Shown: piece after piece, positions 1-10,781 of the stretch | Layout of the letters: every line of letters starts with the position of its first letter | Position numbering within the stretch: the stretch's first letter is position 1 | Assembly (NCBI RefSeq): GCF_000719705.1 | Contig: NZ_JOHO01000038.1 | Location: 1 to 64,000, forward strand | Direction of reading: 5' to 3' | Length of the DNA: 64,000 nt | Source: Streptomyces sp. NRRL S-350 | GTDB taxonomy: Bacteria > Actinomycetota > Actinomycetes > Streptomycetales > Streptomycetaceae | Notes under the pieces: generated by a model | The model's input: the letters and a program-made list of their open reading frames with translations, nothing else | Database searches by the model: none | What the model was told of the DNA's origin: nothing | Program-made: the position numbers and the translations under genes

Positions 1-1
1 A

Positions 2-35
2 AGACGCTCGGCTGGGAAACCCCAGCCGAGCGTCT
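2..35. terminator. Perfect hairpin, terminator of an upstream gene
   Basis: Two 15-base arms (2-16 and 21-35) pair perfectly around a 4-base AAAC loop. No gene lies before it in the window and no T-run follows, so it is most likely the bidirectional or U-less terminator of a gene to the left. Confidence 0.7.
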
Positions 36-1916
<1,881 letters not shown>

Positions 1917-1956
1917 GAACACCGCACGGCTGTCGGCCCACCGCTGACCGCCCGCC

Positions 1957-1993
1957 ACCCCCGGGGAGAGTCTGGTCGCTCCTCCCCGGGGGT
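1957..1993 (+). terminator. Terminator after rpf
   Basis: Twelve-base arms ACCCCCGGGGAG (1957-1968) and CTCCCCGGGGGT (1982-1993) pair perfectly about 40 bases after the rpf stop codon. Confidence 0.75.
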
Positions 1994-2063
1994 TCCGGCG
2001 CATCCCGGTGGTGAAACCCCGATCCGGCGGGCATGCTGCTGCTCCGCACCCGAGGAGGAGCAC

Positions 2064-2264
2064 ATGCCCCAGGTCACCGTCACGCTCGACGCGAACCTCG
2101 CGATCGACGCGATGATGCTCTCCGGTACCAAGAACCCGCAGGACGCCGTCGAGCTGGTCCTGCGCGACTACCTGGCCCGCGGCCGCCGCACCGAGTCCCG
2201 CACCGGTGACCCGGCCGACGGCCGACGCCTCACCACCGACCACCCGACCGCCCAGGACGGCTGA
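2064..2264 (+). CDS. VapB-like small protein (orphan antitoxin candidate)
   Basis: A 66-residue protein with a strong start (GAGGAGGAG then ATG at 2064). The first 40 residues fit the VapB/DUF2191-type antitoxin pattern: a beta strand QVTVTLDANL followed by two helices with AVELVLRDYLARGRR. Such antitoxins form ribbon-helix-helix-like DNA-binding dimers and usually sit beside a PIN-domain VapC toxin. The remaining tail is polar and probably disordered. No toxin gene follows: the next element is a terminator and then malR on the other strand. It may therefore be an orphan, act on a distant toxin, or be a DNA-binding protein with another job. Confidence 0.6.
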   Translation: MPQVTVTLDANLAIDAMMLSGTKNPQDAVELVLRDYLARGRRTESRTGDPADGRRLTTDHPTAQDG

Positions 2265-2317
2265 CCCGGGACGCCCCCACGAGGGCCCGCCCACAACGCC
2301 CCACCCAGCGAACGGCG

Positions 2318-2353
2318 AGGGGCCCCGGAGAGCAACTGCTCTCCGGGGCCCCT
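2318..2353. terminator. Bidirectional terminator between convergent genes
   Basis: Perfect 16-base arms (2318-2333 and 2338-2353) with a 4-base AACT loop, placed between the plus-strand small gene ending at 2264 and the minus-strand malR ending at 2399, so it can serve both. Confidence 0.85.
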
Positions 2354-2398
2354 CCGTTGGCGCCCGTCCGTCGTCCGACCGGCTCTCAGGCCCGCCGC

Positions 2399-3418
2399 TC
2401 AGCGCGCGCAGGCTCCGGTGGACCCGCGCATCACCAGCTCCGGCTGGAACATGAACTCGCCGCGCTGGGCGGCGTTCCCGCCGACCTCCTCCAGCAGCGC
2501 GTCCACCGCCGCCGTGGCCATCGCCTCGACCGGCTGCCGGATCGTGGTCAACGGCGGCTCGGTGAAAGCGATCAGCGGCGAGTCGTCGAACCCGACCACC
2601 GACACGTCGTGCGGCACCGACAGCCCGCGCCGGCGCACCGCCCTGATCGCCCCGAGCGCCATCATGTCGCTCCCGCAGACGATCGCCGTGCAGCCCTTGT
2701 CGAGCAGCGCGCCCGCGGCCGCGTGGCCGCCCTCCACACTGAACAGCGTGTGGTGGACGAGGCTTTCGGCCTCCTCCTGGCTGCGCCCGAACACCTCGCG
2801 CATCGCCGCCGTGAAGCCCTCGATCTTGCGCAGCACCGGCACGTACCGGCGCTGCCCCACGGCCAACCCGATCCGCTCGTGGCCGAGTTCGGCCAGGTGC
2901 TGGACGGCCATCCACATCGCGGCCCGGTCGTCCGGCGAGATGAACGGCGCGTCGATCCGGTCGCTGAAGCCGTTGATCAGGACGAACGGCACCCCGCGCC
3001 CGGCGAGCCGGGCGTAGCGGTCGTGGTCGGCGGTGGTGTCGGCGTGCAGTCCGGAGACGAAGACGATGCCCGCCACGCCCCGGTCGACGAGCATCTCCAC
3101 CAGTTCGTCCTCGGTGGATCCGCCCGGCGTTTGGGTGCAGAGCACGGGGGTGTAGCCGTGCCGGCTGAGCGCCTGCTCGATCACCTGGGCCAGGGCGGGG
3201 AAGATCGGGTTGCTCAACTCCGGTGTGATCAGCCCGATCAGCCCGGCGCTGCGCTGGCGCAGCCGGGTCGGCCGCTCGTACCCGAGCACGTCGAGTGCCG
3301 CCAGCACGGTCTGCCGGGTGGCGGCCGAGACGTTCGCCTTGCCGTTGAGTACGCGGGAGACGGTGGCTTCGCTGACCCCCGCCTGCGCCGCGATGTCTGA
3401 TAGTCGCGCCGTAGTCAC
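2399..3418 (-). CDS. malR: LacI/GalR-family repressor, MalR type
   Basis: Regulator of the adjacent maltose genes. The N-terminus holds a LacI helix-turn-helix (LSDIAAQAGVSEATVSRVL), followed by the hinge and a periplasmic-binding-protein-like effector domain typical of the family; 339 residues is normal. It closely follows the MalR pattern of Streptomyces (RSAGLIGLITPELSNPIFPA, TPGGSTEDELVEMLVDRG). I prefer the GTG at 3418, giving MTTARLSDI; an in-frame GTG at 3442 would add eight residues and begin right at the aglA stop. The gene is the last of the malE-F-G-aglA-malR row, unlike S. coelicolor, where I recall malR being divergent. Being in the operon it represses would make its own synthesis autoregulated. 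Confidence 0.88.
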   Translation of the reverse strand: MTTARLSDIAAQAGVSEATVSRVLNGKANVSAATRQTVLAALDVLGYERPTRLRQRSAGLIGLITPELSNPIFPALAQVIEQALSRHGYTPVLCTQTPGGSTEDELVEMLVDRGVAGIVFVSGLHADTTADHDRYARLAGRGVPFVLINGFSDRIDAPFISPDDRAAMWMAVQHLAELGHERIGLAVGQRRYVPVLRKIEGFTAAMREVFGRSQEEAESLVHHTLFSVEGGHAAAGALLDKGCTAIVCGSDMMALGAIRAVRRRGLSVPHDVSVVGFDDSPLIAFTEPPLTTIRQPVEAMATAAVDALLEEVGGNAAQRGEFMFQPELVMRGSTGACAR

Positions 3419-3443
3419 GGTCCCAGAGCCTATTGCAACCACG

Positions 3444-5141
3444 TCAGACCGCCCACCAGCCGGTGCTGTCCGGTGCGAGGACCGTCTCGCCGCCGTCCAC
3501 CACGAGGTCGGTCGAGGCGAGCAGCAGGGTGCCGGGGGCCGCGATCCGCACCGGCTCGCCGGTGGTGTTCGCGGTGCAGACGAAGGAGCCGCGGCGGAAC
3601 ATCAGGGTGCCTTCGGGTCCGTCCAGCCACTCGACCTCCGTTCCGGCGCCGAGGTCGGCGTGGGCGCGGCGGACGGCCAGCGCGCTGCGGTACAGCTCCA
3701 GGGTGGAGGTCGGGTCGCCGGTCTGCGCCTCGACGCTGAGTTCGGCCCACTCGGCCGGCTGCGGCAGCCAGGACGGGCCGCCGGCCGTCGGTCCGAAGCC
3801 GTACGGGGCTTCGGTGCCGGACCACGGGATCGGGACGCGGCAGCCGTCGCGGTAGCCGTCCTGTCCGGCCTGGCGGAAGAACGACGGGTCCTGGCGCACC
3901 TCGTCGGGCAGGTCGGTGACGTCGGGCAGGCCGAGCTCCTCGCCCTGGTAGACGTAGGCGGAGCCGGGCAGGGCGAGCATCAGCAGACTCGCGGCGCGGG
4001 CGCGGCGCAGGCCGAGTGCGCGGTCGCCGGGGGTGCGGATCTGGGTGCCGAGGCCAGGCGGGTTGGCGAAGCGGGTGGCGTGCCGGGTGACGTCGTGGTT
4101 GGACAGCACCCAGGTGGTGGGGGCGTCGACGGGGCGCATCGAGTCCAGCGAGAGGTCGATCACCTCGCGCAGCGCCGCGGCGTCCCAGTCGGTGCCCAGG
4201 TACTGGAAGTTGAAGGCTTGGTGCAGTTCGTCGGGGCGGACGTAGTTGGCGGTGCGCTGGACGGTCGGGGTCCAGGCCTCGGCGACGCCGATCCGCTGGC
4301 CCGGGTACTCGTCGAGGATCTTGCGCCAGCTGCGGTAGATCTCGTGCACGCCGTCCTGGTCGAAGAACGGCATGACGTCGTTGCCGAGCAGCTTGAGCTG
4401 GTCGGCGCCGCCGAGGTCGGGCAGGCCGGGGGCCTTGACCATGCCGTGGGCGACGTCGATGCGGAAGCCGTCGACACCCATGTCGAGCCAGAACCGCAGG
4501 ATCGAGCGGAACTCGTCGGCGACGGCCTGGTTCTCCCAGTTGAAGTCGGGCTGCTCGGGGGCGAACAGGTGCAGGTACCAGTCGCCGGGGGTGCCGTCCG
4601 GGTTCTCGGTGCGGGTCCAGGCGGGGCCGCCGAAGATGGACTCCCAGTCGTTGGGCGGCAGTTCGCCCTTCTCGCCCTTGCCGGGGCGGAAGTGGTAGCG
4701 GTCGCGCAGCGGGGAGGCGGGGCCCTCCCGCAGGGCGCGCTGGAACCACTCGTGCTGGTCCGAGGAGTGGTTGGGGACGAGGTCGACGATGATCCGCAGG
4801 CCCAGTTCGTGGGCGTCGCGGATGAGGGCGTCGGCGTCGAGCAGCGTGCCGAACATCGGGTCCACCGCGCGGTAGTCGGCGACGTCGTAGCCGGCGTCCG
4901 CCTGCGGCGAGGCGTAGAACGGGGAGAGCCAGACGGCGTCCACGCCGAGATCGCGGAGGTAGGGCAGGCGGCTGCGGATTCCGGGAAGGTCGCCCATGCC
5001 GTCGCCGTTGGAGTCGGCGAAGCTGCGCGGGTACACCTGGTAGATGACCGCGTCCCGCCACCAGCCTCTGGACGCGCTGACGTTCGCCTCGTGAGCGGTG
5101 TCGGCGGCAGGCCGGGAGGTGTCGGCCAGGTTCTGGGTCAT
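3444..5141 (-). CDS. aglA: Alpha-glucosidase, glycoside hydrolase family 13
   Basis: Cytoplasmic hydrolase releasing glucose from imported maltose or maltodextrin. The 565-residue protein has the GH13 signature regions: region I DLVPNH (120-125), region II GFRIDVAHG with nucleophile Asp229, region III VAEAW with acid/base Glu288, and region IV SNHDV with Asp350. There is no signal peptide. The start is the ATG at 5141; upstream in-frame codons run into malG and are ignored. It lies about 65 bases after malG and 25 bases before malR, so it is likely in one transcript with the transporter. Maltose, isomaltose or trehalose preference cannot be told from sequence; the gene context favours alpha-1,4-glucosides. 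Confidence 0.92.
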   Translation of the reverse strand: MTQNLADTSRPAADTAHEANVSASRGWWRDAVIYQVYPRSFADSNGDGMGDLPGIRSRLPYLRDLGVDAVWLSPFYASPQADAGYDVADYRAVDPMFGTLLDADALIRDAHELGLRIIVDLVPNHSSDQHEWFQRALREGPASPLRDRYHFRPGKGEKGELPPNDWESIFGGPAWTRTENPDGTPGDWYLHLFAPEQPDFNWENQAVADEFRSILRFWLDMGVDGFRIDVAHGMVKAPGLPDLGGADQLKLLGNDVMPFFDQDGVHEIYRSWRKILDEYPGQRIGVAEAWTPTVQRTANYVRPDELHQAFNFQYLGTDWDAAALREVIDLSLDSMRPVDAPTTWVLSNHDVTRHATRFANPPGLGTQIRTPGDRALGLRRARAASLLMLALPGSAYVYQGEELGLPDVTDLPDEVRQDPSFFRQAGQDGYRDGCRVPIPWSGTEAPYGFGPTAGGPSWLPQPAEWAELSVEAQTGDPTSTLELYRSALAVRRAHADLGAGTEVEWLDGPEGTLMFRRGSFVCTANTTGEPVRIAAPGTLLLASTDLVVDGGETVLAPDSTGWWAV

Positions 5142-5206
5142 GGACGGTATCCCTCGGGGATCGGAGGAGCGGGGAGCGTTGCGCGCGTGGCGTTCCGCGT
5201 CAGGCG

Positions 5207-6112
5207 TCACGACTTGGAGGCACCGGCGGTGAGGCCGGTGACCAGGTGGCGCTGTACCAGGTAGAAGAAGGCCGCGGACGGGATCGCGATCAGCACGGCG
5301 GTGGCGGCCATCAGGTTCCACTGCGCGTCGTGCTCGCTCACGAAGGTCTGCAGGCCGACAGCCAGCGTGTACTTGTCGGAGCTGAGCATGAACGTCGAGG
5401 CGAACGGCACCTCGGCCCAGTAGGTGAGGAACGAGTAGAAGGCGGCGACCGCCAGGCCCGGACGGGCGAGCGGGAGCACCAGCCGCCAGAAGGTGCCGAA
5501 CGGGCTGAGCCCGTCGACCCGGCCGGCTTCGTCGATCTCGACCGGGATGGTGTCGAAGTAGCCCTTCAGCAGCCAGGCGCAGTACGGCACGGTGGTGGTC
5601 GAGTAGACCAGGATCAGGCCGGTGTAGCTGTCCAGCAGGCCGAGTTCGGAGAGCATCGTGTACATCGGCACGATGAGCACCGCGATGGGGAACATCTGGG
5701 TGACGAGCAGCGACCACATCAGCGGCTTGTGCCCGGGGAACTTCATCCGGGAGACGGCGTAGCCGGTGGTGGCGGCGACCAGTACGCCGAAGACGGTGGT
5801 GACGCCGGAGACCAGCAGGGCGTTGCCGAACCAGGTGAAGAAGTCGGTGTCGGACAGCACGTGCTGGTAGTTCGACAGCGTGAGCTTGTCGAGGATGTGG
5901 CCGGGGTGGAGGTAGTCGGTCTTGTCCGGCCCGAGCGAGACGAAGAGGATCCACGCGACCGGGAACAGCGCGATCAGGCCGGCCACGATCAGGGTGCCGT
6001 GGGACAGCGCCCGGGCCAGCGGGCTGCTCTCGCCGCGTCGGCGGGTCTTGGCCGGCCGGACGGTCGGGGCGGCGCTCACCGCGGGGGCCGGGCGTTCGGT
6101 GGTGGTGCTCAT
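5207..6112 (-). CDS. malG: Maltose/maltodextrin ABC transporter permease MalG
   Basis: Inner-membrane subunit of a carbohydrate ABC importer (301 residues). After a cytoplasmic N-terminal tail it has about six membrane segments, the first at ALSHGTLIVAGLIALFPVAW. The cytoplasmic EAA loop that contacts the ATPase is clear at EIDEAGRVDGLSPFGTFWRL. The gene follows malF by about 40 bases in the same direction. No ATPase is encoded in the cluster. In Streptomyces such importers commonly share the distant MsiK ATPase, which I infer here. Confidence 0.92.
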   Translation of the reverse strand: MSTTTERPAPAVSAAPTVRPAKTRRRGESSPLARALSHGTLIVAGLIALFPVAWILFVSLGPDKTDYLHPGHILDKLTLSNYQHVLSDTDFFTWFGNALLVSGVTTVFGVLVAATTGYAVSRMKFPGHKPLMWSLLVTQMFPIAVLIVPMYTMLSELGLLDSYTGLILVYSTTTVPYCAWLLKGYFDTIPVEIDEAGRVDGLSPFGTFWRLVLPLARPGLAVAAFYSFLTYWAEVPFASTFMLSSDKYTLAVGLQTFVSEHDAQWNLMAATAVLIAIPSAAFFYLVQRHLVTGLTAGASKS

Positions 6113-6152
6113 CGGGGTTACCTGCCTTCGTGGGTCAACTGGGTCCGGGGCC

Positions 6153-7154
6153 TCAGCCGTTGGCCTGCTCGTTGCGGGCGAGCCAGCGCCGGTAGAAGGC
6201 GGTGAAGACGATCAGGATGGACAGCAGGATCACGCCGTAGGCGGCGGACTGCGCGTAGTCCCGGGGGATCTGGCCGAAGCCGAGGCGGTAGGCCCAGGTG
6301 ACCAGCAGCTGGGCGTCGGGCGCGCCGGTGCCGAAGAGCAGGAAGATCACGTTGAACTGGTTGAACGTCCAGATCACACCGAGCAGTACGACGGTGGAGG
6401 AGACGGAGCGCAGCCCCGGCATGGTGACGTGGCGGAAACGCTGCCAGGGCGTGGCGCCGTCCATCTCGGCGGCCTCGTACAGCTCGGCCGGGATCGACTG
6501 CAGGCCGCCGAGCAGCGAGATCATCATGAACGGCACGCCGGCCCAGGTGTTGACGAGGATCGCGGCCGCCTTCTGCGCCCACGGATCGGTGAGCCAGCCG
6601 GGCTCGGGCAGGTGCAGGGTGGAGAGGATGGTGTTGACGACGCCGCCGTCGGAGAGCATCAGGCGCCAGGAGAAGACGGTGACGAAGGTGGGCACGGCCC
6701 AGGGCAGGATGAGCAGCATCCGGTAGGCGGCGCGCCCGCGCAGCTTCTTGTTGAGCAGCAGGGCGAGGCCGAGGCCGAGGGTGTAGTGCAGGAAGACGCA
6801 GATCGCCGTCCAGGCGATGGTCCAGACGAAGTGCGACCAGAAGCGGTCGTACGAACCGGGGCCCCAGAGGATGTCGGCGTAGTTGTGGAAGCCGACGAAT
6901 CCGTAGCTGGACGGGATCTCGTTGACGCCGATCGTGCGGGCGACGTTGAGGCTGTTGGCGTCGGTGAGGGTGAGCCAGACGCCCTCGACGAGCGGGTAGA
7001 GCACCAGCACGCCGAGCACCAGCACGACCGGGGCGATCATCGCGTAGGCGTACCAGTGCTTGGCGTAGGAGCGCTTGACGCGTTCCAGGAGACTCGGACG
7101 CTGCTCGCGCTCCCGGCTGCCCTTGCCGGTGGCGCCCTGCACGGCGACTGACAT
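6153..7154 (-). CDS. malF: Maltose/maltodextrin ABC transporter permease MalF
   Basis: Partner permease of MalG, 333 residues, about six membrane helices starting at HWYAYAMIAPVVLVLGVLVL. The EAA loop reads ELYEAAEMDGATPWQRFRHV. I set the start at the ATG at 7154, preceded by GAGAAGG at good spacing; the longer frame to 7292 begins without a site and would add a low-complexity Pro/Ser-rich tail. It lies about 165 bases after malE. Confidence 0.92.
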   Translation of the reverse strand: MSVAVQGATGKGSREREQRPSLLERVKRSYAKHWYAYAMIAPVVLVLGVLVLYPLVEGVWLTLTDANSLNVARTIGVNEIPSSYGFVGFHNYADILWGPGSYDRFWSHFVWTIAWTAICVFLHYTLGLGLALLLNKKLRGRAAYRMLLILPWAVPTFVTVFSWRLMLSDGGVVNTILSTLHLPEPGWLTDPWAQKAAAILVNTWAGVPFMMISLLGGLQSIPAELYEAAEMDGATPWQRFRHVTMPGLRSVSSTVVLLGVIWTFNQFNVIFLLFGTGAPDAQLLVTWAYRLGFGQIPRDYAQSAAYGVILLSILIVFTAFYRRWLARNEQANG

Positions 7155-7320
7155 CGTTTGCACCTTCTCGGGGGGGTTCTCGGGCTCCGGGGAGTCCTCG
7201 GGGGAGCCGAACGGCCCGGCCGCCGGGGTGACGGACGACGGCGGACGACTGACAGCTGATGGGATCCGTTCGCTGTGGTCGTTCGCCGTCATCCGTCGGC
7301 CGGCAGGCCGGGCCCGGGGA

Positions 7321-8598
7321 CTACTTGGCGAAGCCCGGCAGGAGCTTGGCGTAGTCGGTGGCGACGGTGTTCAGCGCGTCCTGGGTGCCGGTGCCCTGGG
7401 TGGCCTTGCCCAGGTTGGTGCCGAGCGAGGCGAACAGCGAGCTGTACTCGGGCAGTTCGGGGCGCGGCTTGGCGCTGTTCAGGATGCTCTGGAAGCCGGC
7501 GATGCCGGGGTCGGCCTTGACGTCGGCGGTGAAGGCGTCGGAGCGGGTCGGCAGGGTGGAGTTCTTCTGCGCGATGAACGCCTGGCTCTCGGCCGAGGTC
7601 ATGAAGGCGGCGAACTTCTCGGCGGCGGCCTTGTGGGCCTTGTCCGCGCCGGCGTAGACGGAGATGTTGTGACCGCCGGTGGGGGCGCCCGCCTTGCCGG
7701 CCGAGCCGGCGGGGACGGCGGCGATGCCGAGGTTGGTCTTGTCGGCGAAGGCCGAGCCCTTGTAGATGTTGGTGATCTCCCAGGGGCCCTGGATGATCGC
7801 CGCGACCTTGCCGCTGTTGAAGGCGTCCATCATGTGGGCGTAGGCGTCGGTGGTCACGTCGGCCTTGGCGGTGCCGGGCGAGGTGAACATCGTCTTGTAG
7901 GTGTCGACGGCCTTGACGGCCTCCGGCGAGGTGATGGTGATCTTCTTGCCGGCGGCGTCGACGGTGTCGGTGCCCTCGCCGAACAGGAACGGCATCGCGT
8001 AGTAGCCGTCGGCGGCCTTCAGCCAGAAGCCGTCCACGCCGGCCTTCTCCTTGACGGCGGCGGCGTCGGCCTTCAGCTCGTCCCAGGTCTTCGGGGCCTC
8101 GGTGATGCCGGCCTTGGTGAACAGCTCCTTGTTGTAGAGCAGGCCGAGGGTGTCGGTCACCAGCGGGACGCCGTACAGCTTGCCCTCGTACTTGGCCTGC
8201 TGGATCAGGCTCGGCTGGAAGGCGGAGGTGTCGGCGGCGGCCGGGGTGCCGTCGAGCGGCTCCAGGTAGCCGGCCTTGGCGAAGGCGGCGGTCCAGCCGA
8301 CCTCGGAGCGGAACACGTCCGGAGCGCCCTTGGCCCCCATGGCGGTCTGGAGCTTGTTCTGCGCCTGGTCGAACGGCACGTTGACGAAGTCGACCTTGAC
8401 GTTCGGGTTGGCGGCCTCGAACTTCTTGACGAGCTCCTGGTAGTTCGGCGCCTCGTTGGTGGCGTTCGAAGTGTCCCAGTACGTGAGGGTGACCGGCCCG
8501 TCGGCCTTGCCGTCCGAGCTGGAGCCGCTGCTGCCACAGGCAGCCATCGAGACCGCGAGGGCCACAACGAGGGCAGAGGCCGCGATGCCACGCCGCAT
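7321..8598 (-). CDS. malE: Maltose/maltodextrin-binding lipoprotein MalE
   Basis: Extracellular solute-binding protein (425 residues) that captures maltodextrin for MalFG. A lipoprotein signal peptide is visible: MRRG, a hydrophobic core, and a MAAC lipobox followed by a Gly/Ser linker, so it should be membrane-anchored. Family 1 binding-protein features include VTLTYWDTSN at the start of the mature domain and PTGGHNISVYAGADKAHKAA. The start at 8598 has AAGGAG upstream. First gene of the mal row, with a palindromic operator 137 bases upstream. Confidence 0.92.
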   Translation of the reverse strand: MRRGIAASALVVALAVSMAACGSSGSSSDGKADGPVTLTYWDTSNATNEAPNYQELVKKFEAANPNVKVDFVNVPFDQAQNKLQTAMGAKGAPDVFRSEVGWTAAFAKAGYLEPLDGTPAAADTSAFQPSLIQQAKYEGKLYGVPLVTDTLGLLYNKELFTKAGITEAPKTWDELKADAAAVKEKAGVDGFWLKAADGYYAMPFLFGEGTDTVDAAGKKITITSPEAVKAVDTYKTMFTSPGTAKADVTTDAYAHMMDAFNSGKVAAIIQGPWEITNIYKGSAFADKTNLGIAAVPAGSAGKAGAPTGGHNISVYAGADKAHKAAAEKFAAFMTSAESQAFIAQKNSTLPTRSDAFTADVKADPGIAGFQSILNSAKPRPELPEYSSLFASLGTNLGKATQGTGTQDALNTVATDYAKLLPGFAK

Positions 8599-8907
8599 GA
8601 GAACTCCTTGGGAGGGTGGGGGTGCCCGAGATGTTCGGAGACAGGCGCATAATGGCTGCCTCGTGCCGACCGCACCGTTGCTGCCGTCGGGCTCGGGAAG
8701 GAAGTTAACAGCGGTGAAAGATCGACGGAAAGTCCTTGCAGCAAGTTTCTGCAAGAAACGGGGATCGTTACATCCGCGTGTCCTGGGCGTTGCCACCCGG
8801 TAGTTGATCCGGCGCCGATTGCCCCGGTTCGCCCGATTCACTCCGGCCCCCGGGCGGCCGTCCGACCACCCTGCGTGGCCGGGAGCCTCCTGCCGCAGAC
8901 TGGACGC
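8599..8907. other. Divergent promoter region malE / GNAT gene
   Basis: Intergenic stretch of about 310 bases between two divergent genes. Apart from the inverted repeat at 8735-8755 it has a relatively A+T-rich patch (8700-8765) fitting a promoter; no gene seen. Confidence 0.5.
8735..8755. promoter_or_regulatory. Probable MalR operator upstream of malE
   Basis: CTTGCAG (8735-8741) and CTGCAAG (8749-8755) are perfect inverted 7-base arms separated by seven bases. Size and symmetry fit a LacI-family operator, and the site lies in the malE promoter region. A TTGCAA half-site also occurs just before malR (3433-3438). Confidence 0.65.
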
Positions 8908-9411
8908 ATGCGAATCAGAGCCGTCACCGGGGACGAACTCCCGCTTCTCGCCGAGCTGGAACGGGCCGCCGGGGCGCCCTTCGCCGCGATCGGCATGCCG
9001 GAGATCGCCGAGGACGAACCCCCGACGCCGGAGCAGCTGGCCCACTATTCGGACCGGGGCGTCGCCCTGGTCGCCGAGTGCCCGGGCGGAGCGCTCGCCG
9101 CCTACCTGCTGGCCGAACCGGTGGACGGCGCGCTGCACATCGAACAGGTCTCCGTCCACCCCGACCACGCGCGCCGCGGCATCGGCCGGGCGCTGATCGA
9201 GCACCTCGCCGGCACCACCGACGCGCCCGCGCTCACCCTCACCACCTTCGCCGCCGTCCCCTGGAACGCGCCCTACTACGCGCGCTGCGGCTTCCGCCCG
9301 CTGGCCGACGACGAACTCACCCCGGGCCTGCGCGAGATCCGCCGCCGGGAGGCCGAGCACGGCCTGGACCGCTGGCCCCGGCTCTGCATGCGCCGGGACC
9401 TCCGGCCGTGA
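8908..9411 (+). CDS. GNAT-family N-acetyltransferase
   Basis: A 167-residue acyl-CoA N-acyltransferase of unknown substrate. The acetyl-CoA-binding motif A is clear: VSVHPDHARRGIGRALIEHL (R-R-G-I-G-R-A). The substrate side, with PWNAPYYARCGFRPL, is typical of small GNAT enzymes acting on amines or small molecules. I use the ATG at 8908 (MRIRAV), where the fold begins, not a GTG-like extension from 8875. It stands alone between the mal operon and galM, so context says little about its job. Confidence 0.85.
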   Translation: MRIRAVTGDELPLLAELERAAGAPFAAIGMPEIAEDEPPTPEQLAHYSDRGVALVAECPGGALAAYLLAEPVDGALHIEQVSVHPDHARRGIGRALIEHLAGTTDAPALTLTTFAAVPWNAPYYARCGFRPLADDELTPGLREIRRREAEHGLDRWPRLCMRRDLRP

Positions 9412-9459
9412 CGGGTCGGCCCGGGCCGGGCCCCGCCGACCACGGCGCGAGGCCGTGAC

Positions 9460-10527
9460 CTACCGGTCCGTCCCCAGCCGCAGCACGGTCGTCGAGCGGA
9501 ACTCCTCCCCCGGCCGCAGCACCGTGCTCGGGAACGCCGGGTGGTGCGGGGAGTCCGGGAAGTGCTGGGTCTCCAGCGCGACCCCGGCGAACGGCCCGTA
9601 CGGGACTCCGCTCGCGCCGGTGACCGCGCCCTGGAACTTGTTCGCCGTGTAGACCTGGATGCCCGGCTCGGTGGTCAGCACCTCCAGGGTGCGGCCGCTG
9701 ACCGGGTCCTCCAGCAGCGCCGCCCGCGCCGGAGTGCCGTCCGCCGGCCGGGGGCGCAGCACCCAGTTGTGGTCGTAGCCGCCGGGCCCGGCCAGCTGCG
9801 GGTGCGGGTCGTGCACCGACTTGCCGATCGGCGTGGCCACCGTGAAGTCGAACGGCGTGCCCGCCACCGGTTCGGTCCGCCCGTACGGGATCTGCCGCTC
9901 GTCAGCCGGGGTGTACTCGTCGGCGTCGAGGGTGAGCAGGTGGCCGAGGACGTCGCCGTTGCCTTCACCCGCGAGGTTGACATAGGCGTGGTTGGTCAGG
10001 TTGACGACGGTCGGTTTGCCGGTGACGGCCCGGTAGGCGATCACCAGTTCGCCGTCGGCGTCCAGCGTGTACGTGACGGTGACGTCCAGCGCGCCCGGGA
10101 AGCCCTGGTCCCCGTCGGGGCTGTGCAGCCGCAGCCGCACTCCGCCCTCGACCGGCTCCGCCGTCCACATCCGGTGCGCGAAGCCGTCCGGGCCGCCGTG
10201 GATGGTCATGCCACCGCCGGTGCCGGCGAGCTGGTGCTCCTCGCCGTCGATGGTGACCGACGAGCGGTCGATCCGGTTGGCGTACCGGCCCACCACGGTG
10301 CCGTAGTGCCGTGCCGGCCCGAGGATCTGGGCCAACTCGTCGGTGGACAGCAGCAGTTGCGCGGAGCGCCCGGAGCGGTCCGGAGCGCTCAGGGTGTGCA
10401 GGGTGGCGCCGAGGGTGAGCACGCTCGCCTCGTACGGGCCCGCCGTCAGCGTCCAGCGCCCGATCGCGGCGCCCGCGCCCGAGCGGTCGAGGGGTTCGTG
10501 CCGCACGCTGGTGGCCTCGCTCGCCAT
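9460..10527 (-). CDS. galM: Aldose 1-epimerase (galactose mutarotase)
   Basis: Interconverts alpha and beta anomers of aldoses such as galactose and glucose. The 355-residue length and motifs fit GalM: VVGRYANRI near residue 80, NLTNHAYVNLAG with the catalytic His, YDHNWVL, and the catalytic Glu in VALETQHFPDSP. No signal peptide, so cytoplasmic. The ATG at 10527 follows GAGGAG. It is convergent with the GNAT gene and not clearly in an operon with the large regulator upstream, from which it is separated by 254 bases. Confidence 0.93.
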   Translation of the reverse strand: MASEATSVRHEPLDRSGAGAAIGRWTLTAGPYEASVLTLGATLHTLSAPDRSGRSAQLLLSTDELAQILGPARHYGTVVGRYANRIDRSSVTIDGEEHQLAGTGGGMTIHGGPDGFAHRMWTAEPVEGGVRLRLHSPDGDQGFPGALDVTVTYTLDADGELVIAYRAVTGKPTVVNLTNHAYVNLAGEGNGDVLGHLLTLDADEYTPADERQIPYGRTEPVAGTPFDFTVATPIGKSVHDPHPQLAGPGGYDHNWVLRPRPADGTPARAALLEDPVSGRTLEVLTTEPGIQVYTANKFQGAVTGASGVPYGPFAGVALETQHFPDSPHHPAFPSTVLRPGEEFRSTTVLRLGTDR

Positions 10528-10781
10528 GGCCTGCTCCTCACTGGCGTCGGCGGCGCACCGCGACCGCCCGGTTCCTGGTCCGTCGAGGGCTCGCCGCGGC
10601 AGCCCCGTGTCCGTCAGCCTAGCGACGGCGGGGGTGACGGGGGGCGCTTCCACACCCGCGCGCGCCGCCGGTGCGCGACAGCCGCCCGTACGGGGCAACC
10701 GGCCGTCGAACCCCGGGACCGGCACGGACACCCCGCCACCGCCGTACGCGACGCCGCACGGCCGCCCCCGGGCGGCGCCGC

